From: Formicarius rufipectus
Lineage: Eukaryota; Chordata; Aves; Passeriformes; Formicariidae
Length of the DNA stretch: 64,000 nucleotides
NCBI GenBank assembly: GCA_013399695.1
Contig: VXAU01003156.1
Coordinates: 2,058,219-2,122,218, forward strand
Reading direction: 5' to 3'
Under the pieces are notes generated by a model, which made no database searches, was not told where the DNA came from, and was given only the letters and a program-made list of their open reading frames with translations. Below are positions 37,437 through 47,450 of this stretch, in pieces (the first letter of the stretch is position 1; each line of letters starts with the position of its first letter). A program made the translations under genes and the position numbers.

Positions 37437-38094
37437 CGGGCACGGCGTTAATGTGCCGTGAAAGCGGCGGCCAGCGGGGTGGCCCAGTCCCCGGTGGGTG
37501 GCTGTCAGGGCCACTTCGGTCGGGCAGGCAGAAATTTATTAGTATTATATTTTTCCCCCCGCTTTTTGTTGTTGTTGTTGTTGGAGCGGCGGGGAGAAAG
37601 CGACAGCTGTATTAGGGGCTGAGATGCCTCCAAAGGGATCCCGAGACATCTGCAGGGAGGGCTTCTGACAAAAGCCCCTTTCAGAATGTCTGAGCAGCAG
37701 CTTCCAAAGATATCACGGAGACGAAAAGAAGTGAAGGTTTACTGCTTCTGGAGGGCTCAGGCTCCTGCCTGTCCATCGCTCCGTTTCTTTATTCCTCTCC
37801 AGCCTTTCCCAACTCGGGCATCCTTGCCATTAGCACGGCGTGCTGCGCTCCTGCTTTTGTCTCATTCCCAGATAGTGGAAAGGGGAGGCTGTGAGGGAAA
37901 AGGTTGTGTGGCGAGGGCAGGTCCTGCGGCACGCAGCGCTCAGTTCCCCTGCCCTCGGCCACGCTTGCCGGCAGTGTTTTAAGCAGTCGGAATGGCTTCG
38001 TACTTTTTAATCTCCCTGTCCCTAACCATCCTCACGTCCTCCTCAGCTGTGGAACTTAGGGGGAGGCGGGAGGAGAAGTAAAAAGCCAGTAATT

Positions 38095-38290
38095 GCTTTC
38101 ATCATTAACCCATTGAGCAGCAAATCCCCCTCCCCAAAGACAATCCACGCGCTGATTTGCGTATGCAATCAGCCGTATTCTTCGTTTCTATAGCGCCTTT
38201 CTTGTTAACCATCTCTCTCAAAGGCGCTGTTCAGGAAATAAAATTGCTTAGAGATTAAACGGAACAAGTCAGCCTTCCCCGTTAAAATCG
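38095..38290. promoter_or_regulatory. Putative conserved enhancer with POU-like dyad at the island edge
   Basis: The centre holds ATTTGCGTATGCAAT at 38155-38169, an almost perfect dyad of octamer/POU half-sites (ATTTGC and GCAAT around GTAT). Around it lie CATTAACCC, AAAGACAATCC, TTTCTATAGCGCC, AAGGCGCTG and GAGATTAAACGG. Unmutated CpGs sit next to AT-rich words, a mixture common in deeply conserved non-coding elements. No coding frame or repeat is present. Function and target gene are inferred only. Confidence 0.4.
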
Positions 38291-38410
38291 TGCCGGGTTT
38301 GTGAGGAGGGCAGCGTTAGGCTGGTTTTAGCGTGCCCAGCACCCCTTTCCCACCTGCCGCCGCACGGGGATGGGCACTGATGGATGCGGCAGTGCCCGGG
38401 ACCTGGAGGT

Positions 38411-41400
38411 GGGATTAATCCCTCCTTCCCCTAACAGGTTGTTCTGGTGGGTTTTCCCGTTTCCCCAGGCTTGGGCACGCTGCAAACAGGGTTTTTTTGT
38501 GCACATTTCAGCAGGTTTCAGTGACCTCTGGCCAAGTTGTGTTCCTTCCAGCTGAGTTCGCCTTTCCCTGGGGCCAGGAACTGCTGCAGGTACCGGGCAG
38601 CGTTTTGGATGCTCCTGACACCCACATGTCCCACCCTGGGCTAAAGAGCCTGGTCACAGTCACTGCTGGCAGTACAAATAGCGCTTCTAAATATTTTTTC
38701 CCCCCCTTAAAATGAGAGAACAGTGTTTCAGGGATTAAAGTGCTAAATGAATAGTATTTTNGAAAGTAATAATAGAACTTTTTTTTACATGTCTAAAAGA
38801 TGCAGATATAATACATAAAAACATAACATCTATTGTACCTTTCTTTCTGATTGCAAATAAGCAACTGCTGAGCATCAAAAGAAATTCAACAAAGGAGCAT
38901 TTTCATGTTCATTAATTCTATATGTCACTGTTTTTTGGTATGTTTCTTCATTTTCTGAGATCCTGCTTTAAATCTGTGCTTATTAAAGTGGCACTTGAAG
39001 CTGTAATTGAAAATTTATAACATAGGAATTCCCATCTGGAGGCTCCTGTGTCACAGCTGGACCAACACCGAGTGCTTTACTGAGTAAAAGCACCAAAGGC
39101 CAATTTTCTCATAAAGAGTTGGGAAAGTAGAAGAAATTACTTTTGAGATTCTATCATCTGTATGCAGCAGTACCAAATACTGTCATTTGGGAAAAAAACC
39201 AAAACAAACAGGTAATTTTGTGTAGTCTCATTTACTGTGAGAAAGATAAGAAATTCCAAAGAGCTTGCCAGGGGGTTACTGAAAAACATCACTATTGTTT
39301 AATAATTTCACATTCAAACTCCAAAACAAAACTCAAATGGATGCCATTGTGTGCATAATCAGTATCCAGGGACATCTCATTCCTTCATGAGAGTTTGTTT
39401 TCTGTTAACTGTGATGGCAGGAAGAAATTTTTCAGTAGTGTTTCTGCACTCTTGTTTATAAATGAAGAATAAATCCACATTACAGCAACAGCAGTGCTCC
39501 CCAAGGCAAATTGTTCACACTCCAGAAGGTGCTGGAGTTTTATGGTGAATCTCACCTGCCTGTGTCTGTGGGCCTCAGTTGTGATTTAATAATTGAAAAC
39601 TGGAAAGACCACAAAAGTTTTTGGAAAATTTACAGATATGAGGTAAAGCTGCATTAAAGATGAATGGAAAAGGACGTTGAGGGCTGGTCTACTTGGCATT
39701 TGGCCAGTTCCCTTTTAATAACACATAACTCACTTGATAGGTCTTTGTAATCCCTGTCTAAGAGTAAGCTGGGAATGCAGCTGGAGCCTGTGAGAGAGGT
39801 GCTATCATCTCATTTCTGCTGTTTACAGTGAGATTTAAAGAGTTCATGATTTCAAGTTACTTAACAGAGGTATCAGACTGGAAGTGTAGCCTTAAGATAA
39901 AAGCAGATACCTGCCTGTTTTAGAGAAAGCTGAAACACCACTTGGTTTAAATATTTTAAAGTGCTTTGTTTGCATTTTAATTTACTGCAGAAAACCATGA
40001 AAATCCTAATGAAATTCAAATAGTGTCATGACAATTTAATCAGGAGGGATATATGGGTACTACAGCCATCCCCTTGTTTGCCCCCGTGTATTGATTCTTT
40101 GGAAACCTTTAAAATCCCTCATTAACCCTCCTCACAGAGCCTTCTGGCTCTTGGGCTGCCCTCTGGCTAATCAGGATCCTGCTCCCTCCCTGGGCGGGCT
40201 GGGTTTGTGCCACCCTGAGCTTGGGATGCTGTTTGTGATGGCTTTTAAGGTCCCTGGATGTAGTGGGAAGCAGAGGAGAGGGAGGACAGCACTCATCCGG
40301 GGAGGAGGTACTGGGGAAAACAGAGAGTGGCTGAAAGATGTTGTTTGCACACAGCTGCTTTTGTTGGAGGTCTAGAACTGGAGCAGCACCCAGCGAGCTG
40401 GAAAGCTTAGCAAGGCTGTGTGTGTCAGCAGAAGCTTTGTTTGGAAGTGTCAATTCCTGGGAATAAAATTAAGGAGTATTCTTCATTCCACTGTTTTCTC
40501 TCTCAGCAATGGAATAGCCCGTGCCTAAGGGTCAGAACCACAAGAGTGGTGTCCCCCGCCTTGGTTTTCTCTGTCATCCTCAAATGCAGGCAGCTCTGGC
40601 CCAGAAACTCAAACCACACATGGAGAGGATGACTGAGAACCTTTGATTTTGAAAGTAGGAGACTAAAAAGGGAAAACGCAGAGAATGTGACTGCACACAT
40701 GCAGCCTCCCTCCTGGCTGCCTCGTTGCTCATTAAAAAGGCAGTGATCAAGAAGTGCTGCGTTTTGTAACAACTGTGGGAATTGCCTGCAACTCCCCTGC
40801 CACCTGCCACGCTCCCAAAGTGCTGCTCCCCCTCCCAGATCAAGGAGGGAACAAATAAAGAACACGAAGCCCCTTCCCTTGATGAGACCCAGAGCTCTAA
40901 TGTTGCAGCATCAATCGGGACGGTGAGAATGTTATGGCCACAGTGATCAAAAGACTTAAGAGAAGAAAGGATTGTAGGGATAGTTAGCATGTTTTGTGGG
41001 ACTCACTAATGTAGCTGCAGAGAATGGCCAGGCTTTCATCAAGTCCTGTGAAGTTGGGGAGCTGATGCTGTGCTGCTATATCTGTTCCTGCCTGATACAG
41101 CAGCACAGGTTTTGCAGTTGTCAGTCAGGGATGTGGAATGAGTCCCTTCAAAACCTGTGCTTTGAAACACGCTTGAGCACACACATGTGAGAGGATGAGC
41201 TTCTGCATGAATTCTCCCTGGAGCATGATAAGAAGCCATGGGGCTGATTCTGCTCCAGAAGGGATATCATTAAATTGGGGGAGGAGGGGTGGGTGTGTAA
41301 ATGCTGAAAATTATATGCATATGAACTGATGTGACATCTGTTAAACCTCAGTGTCACTGTTTCAGTAGCTTTTTGTTTGTCCTTCTGTGTAATACACACC

Positions 41401-43539
41401 ACTTCTTAAAATTGGGAAGCACAAGCTTCACCTGCATTTCAGTACCATCCAAGAAAGATGACTGTGATTGTTGACAAGGGGTAGGGAAGAGGAGAAGTAG
41501 GAAACTGCCATGAGGATTGCTATAAATAGCACTTTGCTATAGCAATGCTTTTAGTGGAGAGTGTTCTCGCAGACAGGCTTGTAATGAAGAGGGAGCAGAT
41601 TTATTGTGCAGGACTGTCAGCCTTTCTCTGAAAGATTTGTTGATGCTGTGCCAGTATGTTCACTTTAATTCTCTTGTGCTTCTGCCTAAGAATTCACCCT
41701 CTATGCTTTTTGCCTAAGATTTTCTTTATTTGTAATTCCTCCTTTCCACTGCAGTACAAGGAACAGCAGGGTTTATTTGACAAAGATTCTGCAGTTTCAT
41801 TTAGCAGAATGGGTCACCTGCCTTACTGGGACACTGTCTTGTCTTTAACTGGGGAAGGGAAGCTGAACCTGGGTGTGCTCCATGCTGCCATGTGTTTGTG
41901 GAAATGGAAATGGAGGAACTCTTTCAGGAGTCTAAACAAAGAAACACAGAAAACATTTTTTTTTTTTAATGGTTTGGATATAATTATTTAGTGTAGTTAA
42001 GGCTGAAAATTAAGGAATCCTTCATTATTGTCTGTTACTTCAGACTTCTCATGAGAGATTTCTTTTTCTCCTCCATCCCAACAAATGCTTTTTTATTATT
42101 ATTATTTCTGTGTATGTGTTCTTTTGCTGGGAGGCAGCCAGACAATGCTCCTTGCTGCCAGAGTCAGCAGAAAGGCTCAGACAAGTCAGCCTCATTGGCT
42201 TTGGGCACTCACTCCAAAGCAGAAGCACCACATTTCATTTTATTTTATTTTAATGTTCTTTCATAAGTTGTATCTACCTCAGTCCCTGAATCTTTCTGAG
42301 TTTAATGAGCATATTTTAATGTTCTTTTGTCAGAAAGAACTCAGGCCTAGACACACTCATGCTGCTGTTTCTTTTTTTTTTTTTCCAGCAGAAAGAAAAG
42401 GCTGAAAGTCTGTTCTAGAGAGTACAAAGCTGGGCAGAATCTGCAGCCTGACCTCCCTGTTAGCCCCCTCCCAGTAGTGAGAACTGAGGAGAAATAAGAG
42501 AGGAATTTCACCCATCCCCTGGCCATGTCATGTACCCAGCAGATTCTTCCCAGAATCATCCTCCAGGAGCAGCTGCTTTCCCCATTTTAATCATAAAATG
42601 ATTCGTGACTGTGTCCAGTATGTTTGTGGCAATTAGTGAGGCCATTTGTGTCCAGAGGAGTTTCCTCTCACAGGCTGTCTTCAGTCACCAGGCACATCAA
42701 GAGGATTGCATTTAGAAAATGGAATGGATGGCAGCTGCTCAAATATTCCTTGAAAAGATGTTATTATATGTCTCAATATAAATCTCATCAATATCCCAGT
42801 GCCCCTGTTACAGAGATAGAAGTATCCTGCACTGGTTGGTTAGGATTTAATGGGTAGCTGTTGTTGCCTTTCCTCTTCTGGGAAAAATAGGTGCTGGAGT
42901 GGACAGGTGATGGTCCCTCTTCCATGCCTGGGCTCGTGTGGGTTGCTGAGCAAGGTACCTTCTGATGGCAACACCCACACATGTGTGAGAAGTGGCACCA
43001 GAGTGTCCGATTCAGAGATGCCCATAAGTAGGAAAAGGGATGCTTTGGGCACTGCTCATTTCAAGGGAGTGTTTTTATAAGTTCAGGAGTAGCAAAATTC
43101 CTTAATATTTTTTTATCCTCTAGCTTGTTTTTAAATGCAGAATTCTGAAGGGATATGAGTGACTCTAATGCTTGGTGATCAGGCTGATTGTCATGGGGGG
43201 AGACAGCCATGTGGTAGCTCAGGATACAGGGAAGGAAATGCAAAGTTCCCCCTAAAGCAGACACTCACCAGTCCTCACACATCACTGAGCAGGATGAACC
43301 TCCCCTCCTTCCTCCTGCTGGCAAACACCATGGAGGGGCCTATTGTTGCAAAACCTGTTACCAGCACAGACGTGCTACAGTGGACTATTTAATCCCCAGG
43401 AAGCTTCAGCAGCACTGGATGTGTTGATCACAGCAGCTTCAGCAAAGGAAGGCTGATGGGGGAACATATGGGGGATGCTGGAAAGGAGGCTGCTGGTTGG
43501 AGCTGGAAGTGTTGTATTTGGATCAGGTTTGTAGGTGTG
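38411..43539. other. Non-coding stretch; one ambiguous base at 38761
   Basis: No defensible exon or transposon. A single undetermined base (N) is at 38761 in an AT-rich tract. Simple sequence includes a T-rich run near 42370-42385 and a TTATTATTATT run near 42095. A pyrimidine tract and CAG acceptor-like junction at about 41740-41755 opens into a frame without recognisable domains. Overlapping frames at 40109-40990 on the minus strand are not supported. Confidence 0.4.
38761..38761. other. Ambiguous base in the assembly
   Basis: One N interrupts an AT-rich stretch just after a run of T. It is an unresolved base or polishing artefact, not a biological feature. Confidence 0.95.
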
Positions 43540-43735
43540 AACTCATTAGAGTTCCTCAGGCCGGTGATAAGATGTCAGAAATATAATTGTAAATGACATA
43601 TCATCAGGAAGGACAAAGGCCACTCCTTACCCTGACGTTGAGTCACCTTGACAGTCCAGTGGCCCATAATGTCTGACGTGTAATCTCAACAGTTACAGCA
43701 GTAAGTGGGGTCAAATCCAGTCAAACCTTCTCAAG
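43540..43735. promoter_or_regulatory. Putative regulatory block with imperfect hairpin
   Basis: TGATAAGATGTCA (43565-43577) and TGACATATCATCA (43594-43606) form a 13-bp stem with two mismatches around a 16-nt AT-rich loop. Downstream come CCTGACGTTGAGTCACC, which includes CRE-like and AP-1-like words, and GTCTGACGTG. Retained CpGs and dense palindromic words suggest regulation. The stem is too short for a microRNA precursor. Inference only. Confidence 0.25.
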
Positions 43736-44149
43736 GCTGCTCCAGGAATATATGAGAGTGTCTTAAGAGGGGACAGTCTGTCTGTCCTTGAGTTACCATT
43801 GCATGAAGATGCTGACAGCAGCACTGTCTGAAGCTCCTTCTGGTTGAGCCATGTCTCAGCTCTAAGCACTTCTGTCTTTGAAAGACTTTGACAAAGGGTT
43901 TCTGCTGTGGTCAGTCAAAACCAGAGAATGGGTGTATGTAGAGAGAGAAGTCATGGTTGAACAAAATTCCTACCAGGCCTATTGGTGACTGCAGCAGGAG
44001 GCATTTTTAATAAAATTGTCTTCTACCTGCAGGAAGGAGGGATGTGGTGCCTTAGTCCAAGTGTGTGGAGAGCTTCCTCTTGCAGGTTGCTCTGAGCCAT
44101 TTGAGGCAAAGAGCACTCCTTTCTCTCAGAGGTTTCAATGCAAGAGACA
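43736..44149. other. Non-coding stretch, nothing recognised
   Basis: Unique-looking CpG-poor sequence without exon, RNA gene or repeat signals. Confidence 0.4.
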
Positions 44150-44325
44150 GCATTAGAGGTGCCATCTATGCAGCAGCAAGTCAATTATCACAGCTATATT
44201 TCCCCTTCCTTGTCTTTTTTTTAGGAATACCATCTGTTTAGTCATTAGCCCCATCAGTTCTCATTAATTGAGTCATGTCTCATTTAGGTTGCTGTATCAG
44301 CTTCTCATTGTTCCCTAGATAAGGC
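44150..44325. promoter_or_regulatory. AT-rich block with homeodomain-like and AP-1-like words
   Basis: AAGTCAATTATCAC, TTTAGTCATTAG and TCATTAATTGAGTCATG are packed in about 110 bp, together with a T-rich run. The cluster resembles an enhancer core. No alignment was possible and AT-richness may explain it. Confidence 0.25.
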
Positions 44326-45189
44326 TTTTTTACAGATGCCTTGCTTCCTGTTGAGCTCTGTCCAAAGTCAGGTGTCAGCTGGAGAGCAAGGATGGGATCC
44401 AAACCCAGGCTGCGTTTCAAAGCCTCCTGCCAAACTGCCAGCCTGTTCCTTCAGGGCACTAAATGCCAACTTGTCTGTGCTGGCCCTGCTTTGGAGAGTC
44501 ATGTGGAATATGGAACGGCCCTGACTAAAGAGATAAAGCCTTCTGTCTTTTTTTCCCCCCTTTGATTTCTCTGCTTTTCATCACCTCTGCTACAGCTAAT
44601 AGGGTTTTTTCCTCCCTCCCAATGGCACAGTGGGTGCATCTAAGTATCAAAACCCTGCTGCAGAACAGATATTAAGAACAAATCACCTAGAAGGAAATGA
44701 TGGGTTGCATTTCAATTAGCACACTTTGGTTACACAGAATTAGTCCTGTCACAGAACTTTATCGAGAAAGCCTTCAGAAATGCAAGGACTAAAAAGGAGC
44801 CCTCCTGTGTAGTTGAATTTCAACACTGAAGGACTTAGGGTTTGTTGTAAAATCTTCTGTTTAGCTCAGTTATTCCAGGCTTATATTTTTTTTTTACCAT
44901 TAGTTTTACTGAGCTTGCTCAGTTGATTTTTATTGTTTGAAAGGTAGAAGGATTAGTTACAGCAAAGCCCCTTGAATGATTCCTTATCCTTAAAAGAGCC
45001 CAACTGGAGTGGGAGAATGTGTTAGAAACTACCCAGCTCGCTGCAGAAGGGATTATTGTTGAGGCTACAAAATGTAGGTGTGAGCTTGAGAAAGCTGCCT
45101 GAGAGCAGGATTAGGAAGGTGTTGAAGCAATCAAGGCTCCTCGGAGTGATTTACAAAGAAACGAATTCATTAGAGCAAATTGTGAGTTC
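44326..45189. other. Non-coding stretch, nothing recognised
   Basis: Contains a T-rich run near 44887-44897 and otherwise unique-looking sequence. Short plus-strand frames at 44336-44565 have no recognisable product. Confidence 0.4.
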
Positions 45190-45375
45190 ACAGTTTTCTT
45201 GAATGACCTGCCTGGTTTGTATGCTCCAGGGCCTTCAGACAATATCTGATCCTTAAACATTTTAAGCGCTTTGCCAAAAGAGCGAGGACAAAACGTGAGG
45301 CTGCCGAAAGAAAAGTGTTTCTTGTCGCTGATATTTCGATGAAGACCTGTTACGTCTGTGTGGTTTTCCCAGCTT
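45190..45375. promoter_or_regulatory. Putative conserved non-coding element
   Basis: CAGACAATATCTGATCC, TTTTAAGCGCTTTGCC, AAAAGAGCGAGG, AAACGTGAGGCTGCCG and TGTCGCTGATATTTCGATG follow one another. CpGs are retained in AT-rich surroundings, with an AAGCGCTT palindrome and a SOX-like ACAAT core. Neither strand shows a credible exon. It looks like a strongly constrained element but this needs alignment to other birds. Confidence 0.35.
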
Positions 45376-46429
45376 GCTTAGCTGCCAGGTAATTAAACAT
45401 TAGCAGTAAGTTCTTCTCCTGCTCCTGTTGTTTCCATGAACATCCACTCTCATTTTCGTTCTGCTGCAATGAGGTGCCTCCTGCTGCCTCTGGGGACTTC
45501 TCCTGACACCCTCCAGAGAGAGGACACGGCGCCCTCCGAGGCTGTGGCTTCGTGCAGGTGTCACGTTTGCCCAATCTCCTAGAAGCAGTGTAGGGATGAC
45601 CTTCCTCAGTGGGCAAACATCTAGAAAATTCTGAACTCTGGAATGAAATGGCATGTAGACTCCAAATCCAGGGATGCTGAGCAACCACGTTGCTTTCCCT
45701 GGAAGGCCCGTGCCTTTTAACACCCCCGTCCCTCCCAGAAATCCGTGTTTGCTTTGGCCTGTTGTACCATGAAGGCACAACTAGAGGAGGGTTTCCTAAG
45801 ATCTAAGAGGACACAACTCCAGCCTCTCTACGTGTCATGGTGCCTGGTGAATGCCCAATGGGAGTGGGCAAGTTGTTTCTTCTTGCACTACTTGTAGTTT
45901 CCACTGCTGCCTCCTTTATATTGCTGCTTTAATTAACCTCCTCTTAATGGGAAGCAGTCAAAGGCTATCACAAACTCTGTGGGTTGCATGTGTTTTGCTG
46001 CCTGCCTTGTCTTCCTCCAGCCCCTTTTGATTCCAAGGGGAAAAATATACCAAAAGGCAATTTTCTTCATCCAGAAATTGCATATATTAGCTACATATGG
46101 AAAAAGTGTGTGATTTATGAGCTCCAGTCCCTGTGACAACGTTGTGTATTGTAAATACATTGAAAATTAAGGTTCGTCGTTCAAATGGTCTAAACTCTAA
46201 ATAAGAACAAGTTTGAAGTTTGTAGGGTAAAGAATAATTGCCTTAAAATGAAGAATTAAAAAAAAAAAAAATTTGTACCCAGTTCTTTCTTAAATGCTGT
46301 GACCGTGATGTATCATTTCTTTATTCACTGCATTTCTTATCCTTGCATAGGATCTACGAAATAATTATAAACTATAGGTTTATGAACTAAGGTGGAGCAT
46401 TATGAAGCTTCAAAGATATTGATTTGTTT
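45376..46429. other. Non-coding stretch, A-tract near 46258
   Basis: Two overlapping minus-strand open frames of 126 and 142 codons (45350-45780) show no recognisable domain and are probably chance. An A13-14 run lies at about 46257-46271. Nothing else is recognised. Confidence 0.4.
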
Positions 46430-46640
46430 TTAGGGAGAGCTTGAGCTGGCTTCCTAACAAGCTCGGGACTTCCTTGTAAATGGGTTCTGGGTCACCAAGG
46501 TGCCAAGACTGCCGTAATCTCTCCGTATCTCCTCGTTGTCTTGCAAATCAAAAGAACGCATTAATAGTGATGAGTGCACTGCAGTCAAACCCAACAGCGA
46601 CTGGGATTGTCCTCTCTGGGAGAAGAAAAGAGCTCAGCAT
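46430..46640. promoter_or_regulatory. Putative conserved non-coding element beside the LTR
   Basis: The sequence holds scattered intact CpGs in otherwise ordinary composition (AGCTCGGGAC, TGCCGTAATCTCTCCGTATC, CTCCTCGTTG, AGAACGCATTAATAG, CAGCGACTGG). The rest of the flanks are CpG-poor, so retention is notable. No coding frame of quality crosses it. Function is inferred only. Confidence 0.25.
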
Positions 46641-46716
46641 TGCCAGGGCCTCCCTTCCTCAGCTGAGCAGGGCCTGGGGAGCCTGAACCCCCCTGTGTTA
46701 ACCCTTCCATGGGGCA

Positions 46717-47450
46717 CAGATGTTTTGTGGACTACAAACCCTCTAACCCAGTGAGGTTCTAGAGAGCTCCGTTTATTCCAGGCCCAGGCGCAGGGGGGAT
46801 GGCTCCTCCAAAAACATGCACCCCTGGTTGAGTTAACAAAGGGTTTATAAGCAGCTAAGTTATACATATTCATTTTTCTTTTATGCATAAACATTATTTC
46901 CTTAGAGAAGGCGGGGTTATTATAATGAGGCTCAGGGACTGATTTTCATTTTCTCCGCCCCGTGCTGCTGCTTCTTGCCTGTGCGCTGTTCCTCCAGGGA
47001 ATTCAGGGCAGGGGTCTCCAGGGGTCTTTAGGGATGAAGCAAGGAGTCTTCCTCCTATGAACTTTTTACCTTTTGCTCCAAACTGGTTCAAACCAGTCTT
47101 GTTGGCAACTGTAACTGGTCTAACTGGACTTATCTTGTTCTTTTGACATGTTTTCTGATTTATCATGGGGTATCCTGGCTGTTTTCATTGGTCCAAGAAG
47201 CTTTAGGCCTCTTGGTGTGGCCCTTTCAAGGACACTGTGTGAGTTTTGCTGCAGTGAATTTCCTACTACTGAGCAAATTCTATGATAAGTATAAAAGCAT
47301 AGAAAACAAGCATCATCATAAGCCCTAGGTAAGTAAGCATAAACAAAATAGGCATAAACAAAATGAGCATAAGCAAACAAAATAAGCATCATAAGCCCTA
47401 AGTAAAAGAAACACAGGCTCCCCCTTCCCCCCTCCGCCCCTCATCACAGA
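46717..47450 (-). mobile_element. Solo LTR of an endogenous retrovirus, copy A (with target-site duplication)
   Basis: The LTR spans 46721-47446 (726 bp), with TG and CA at its ends. It is flanked by the 4-bp duplication CAGA at 46717-46720 and 47447-47450. Minus orientation is shown by a TATA-like TTATAAA at 46843-46850 (complement) followed about 70 bp later by AATAAA at 46772-46777 (complement), giving a U3 of about 575 bp, a short R and a short U5. Its U3 start contains TTTTGTTTATGC-type direct repeats (about 47335-47390). A 4-bp duplication is typical of gammaretrovirus-like class I elements. No primer-binding site, polypurine tract or viral gene adjoins it. Open frames inside are non-coding LTR shadows. 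Confidence 0.88.

Larger units (their letters stand above)
36960..38410. promoter_or_regulatory. CpG island
   Basis: CpG is depleted over the rest of the window but abundant here, for example GGCCGGGGCCGGGC near 37051, GCGGCTCCGGAACTTCGCC near 37081, GAAAGCGGCGGCCAGCGGGG near 37460 and GAGCGGCGGGGAGAAAGCG near 37585. Further CpGs extend through 38400. In birds such islands usually mark promoters or regulatory hubs of developmental genes. I cannot identify a TATA box, a first exon or a transcription direction. An ATG-initiated 98-codon frame (37686-37982) lies inside but has no recognisable product. Confidence 0.7.

Noticed and set aside
36994..37443. 149-codon Met/Gly-rich minus-strand frame
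   Set aside because: Pure translation of the same minisatellite on the other strand.
37034..37615. 193-codon proline-rich frame over the CpG island
   Set aside because: It opens at TTG and not ATG, and its length comes from the stop-free 12-bp minisatellite, which keeps all three plus frames and one minus frame open.
43565..43606. MicroRNA precursor
   Set aside because: The stem is only 13 bp with mismatches, and flanking bases do not extend it to the roughly 22-bp arms needed.
46634..47392. Open frames in LTR copy A and their near-copies in LTR copy B
   Set aside because: The same peptides appear in both copies only because the LTRs are homologous. They lie in U3 and have no known viral or host relative.
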